DNA of 6,106 nt from Pseudomonadota bacterium (GTDB lineage: Bacteria > Pseudomonadota > Alphaproteobacteria > Rhizobiales > Kaistiaceae): positions 1 through 6,106 of the forward strand of contig JAEZEN010000572.1 of the NCBI GenBank assembly GCA_023433185.1. Reading direction: 5' to 3'. A program made the translations under genes and the position numbers. Every line of letters begins with the position of its first letter. Position 1 is the stretch's first letter. This document shows positions 5,366 through 6,106 of the stretch, in pieces. The notes under the pieces are model-generated. The model did no database searches. It was not told the DNA's origin and saw only the letters and a program-made list of their open reading frames with translations.

Positions 5366-6106
5366 ACGCCAGCGACCGCATCGTGAGCCTGGACGGCGTC
5401 GAAAAGAGCTTCGGCGCCGTCCGTGCCCTTGCCGGGGTCGACCTCGCGGTCGATGCCGGCGAGTGCCTTGGCCTCGTCGGCCACAACGGTGCCGGCAAGT
5501 CGACGCTGATGAACGTGCTCGCGGGCACGCTCCGTCCCGATCGGGGCACGATAGCCGTCGATGGCGCCGACCTCACCCAGGGCTGGGACGTCGCCATCGC
5601 CCAGCGCCGCGGCATCCGCTGCGTCTTCCAGGAACTCTCGCTCTGCCCGAACCTCACGGTGGCGGAGAATGCCCGCGTCTTCCACGCCTCGCTCCGCGGC
5701 ATCGGCTGGCGCCGCCGCTCGGGCCGGCTGATCACCGAAATGCTCGACGAGATCTTCCCCGGCCACCGGATCGCGCCGGGCGACGTGGTCGGCGACCTGC
5801 CCATCGCGCGCCGCCAGATGGTCGAGATCGCGCGGGCCTTCTCGGTCACCGACACGCCGGTGAAGGTGGTGATCCTCGACGAGCCGACCTCGTCGCTCGA
5901 CGCGGTGCTGGCCGGCCAGCTCCTCGCCTTCGTCAAGCGCTTCGTCGCGGGCGGCGGTGCCGTGATCCTCATCTCGCACCTGCTCGGCGAGATCCTCGGG
6001 ACCGCCAGCCGCGTCATCGTGATGCGCGAGGGCACCGTCGTGGCCGGCCGGCCGGCGGCCGAGTTCAGCCGCGACAGCCTGGTCGGCGCGATGGGAAGCG
6101 TCGCTC
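5362..6106 (+). CDS. CUT2-type sugar ABC transporter ATP-binding protein, N-terminal cassette, 3' truncated
   Basis: The frame is open from ATG 5362 to the window end (248 codons plus one base). CUT2 ATPases such as RbsA, XylG and MglA are about 500 aa with two cassettes; the first is seen here. It hydrolyses ATP at the cytoplasmic face to drive sugar import. Motifs in order: Walker [10 protein letters not shown] (40-48), Q-loop Q90 in VFQELSL, signature region [15 protein letters not shown] (146-160), Walker [13 protein letters not shown] (169-180) and switch histidine H206 in LISH. The signature has Pro and Arg where sugar ATPases typically read LSxAQ or LSxGQ, although the following QMVEIARA is standard. 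The start is the only suitable in-frame codon after the binding-protein gene; upstream codons in this frame lack ATG, GTG or TTG. The best Shine-Dalgarno, GGAGGG at 5343-5348, is 13 bp away and lies in a potential hairpin. The 58-bp gap from the binding protein indicates one operon, probably followed by a permease gene. Confidence 0.93.
   Translation, partial: MNASDRIVSLDGVEKSFGAVRALAGVDLAVDAGECLGLVGHNGAGKSTLMNVLAGTLRPDRGTIAVDGADLTQGWDVAIAQRRGIRCVFQELSLCPNLTVAENARVFHASLRGIGWRRRSGRLITEMLDEIFPGHRIAPGDVVGDLPIARRQMVEIARAFSVTDTPVKVVILDEPTSSLDAVLAGQLLAFVKRFVAGGGAVILISHLLGEILGTASRVIVMREGTVVAGRPAAEFSRDSLVGAMGSVA

Noticed and set aside
4302..6035. A 577-codon open frame on the minus strand
   Set aside because: It is antisense to the binding protein and ATPase, whose motifs are unmistakable; it is low-complexity and Arg/Pro/Ser-rich, a shadow produced by high GC.
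1..6106. CRISPR arrays, insertion sequences, tRNA or rRNA genes, integration sites
   Set aside because: No regularly spaced repeats, transposase motifs, terminal inverted repeats or tRNA-like cloverleaf sequences were noticed on reading either strand.

Overview
This is a GC-rich window (roughly two-thirds G+C by eye) with strong G/C bias at third codon positions. Several proteins have an alphaproteobacterial look: the YebC N-terminus, the MscS-tail-like cyclic-nucleotide-binding protein and the CUT2-type sugar ABC genes. An alphaproteobacterium (Rhizobiales or Rhodospirillales type) is the most likely source, but this is inference from composition and protein flavour, since there is no rRNA or other direct marker.

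Left part (1-1968). The window opens inside the C-terminal third or so of a divergent Lgt-family (prolipoprotein diacylglyceryl transferase) membrane protein on the + strand. It converges with yebC on the - strand, 25 bp away. A 237-bp intergenic region separates yebC from a divergently transcribed small protein of 163 aa that is essentially one cyclic-nucleotide-binding domain. That gene ends 5 bp from the stop of the next - strand gene.

Right part (1974-6106). This looks like a sugar or sugar-acid uptake and catabolism locus built around a 193-bp divergent intergenic region. To the left (- strand) lies a two-gene operon: a zinc-dependent medium-chain dehydrogenase resembling LgoD/RspB (L-galactonate or L-gulonate 5-dehydrogenase), then a mannitol dehydrogenase/UxaB-family hexuronate reductase. 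The two overlap by an ATGA start/stop. To the right (+ strand) lie a periplasmic sugar-binding protein with a signal peptide and the N-terminal cassette of a CUT2-type sugar ABC ATPase, which runs off the window end. The permease, the rest of the ATPase, any regulator and the dehydratase/aldolase steps are not in the window.

The working model is that the importer brings in a polyol, hexose derivative or aldonate. The zinc dehydrogenase would oxidise C5 of the aldonate to a 5-keto acid (tagaturonate or fructuronate), and the coupled reductase would reduce it again with opposite stereochemistry to D-altronate or D-mannonate: a redox-balanced C5 epimerisation. No dramatic new system (CRISPR, mobile element, toxin or defence island) is visible. 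The points most worth a second look are this dehydrogenase pair, a short open frame plus hairpin just before the ATPase gene, the unusual ATPase signature motif, and the stand-alone cyclic-nucleotide-binding domain.
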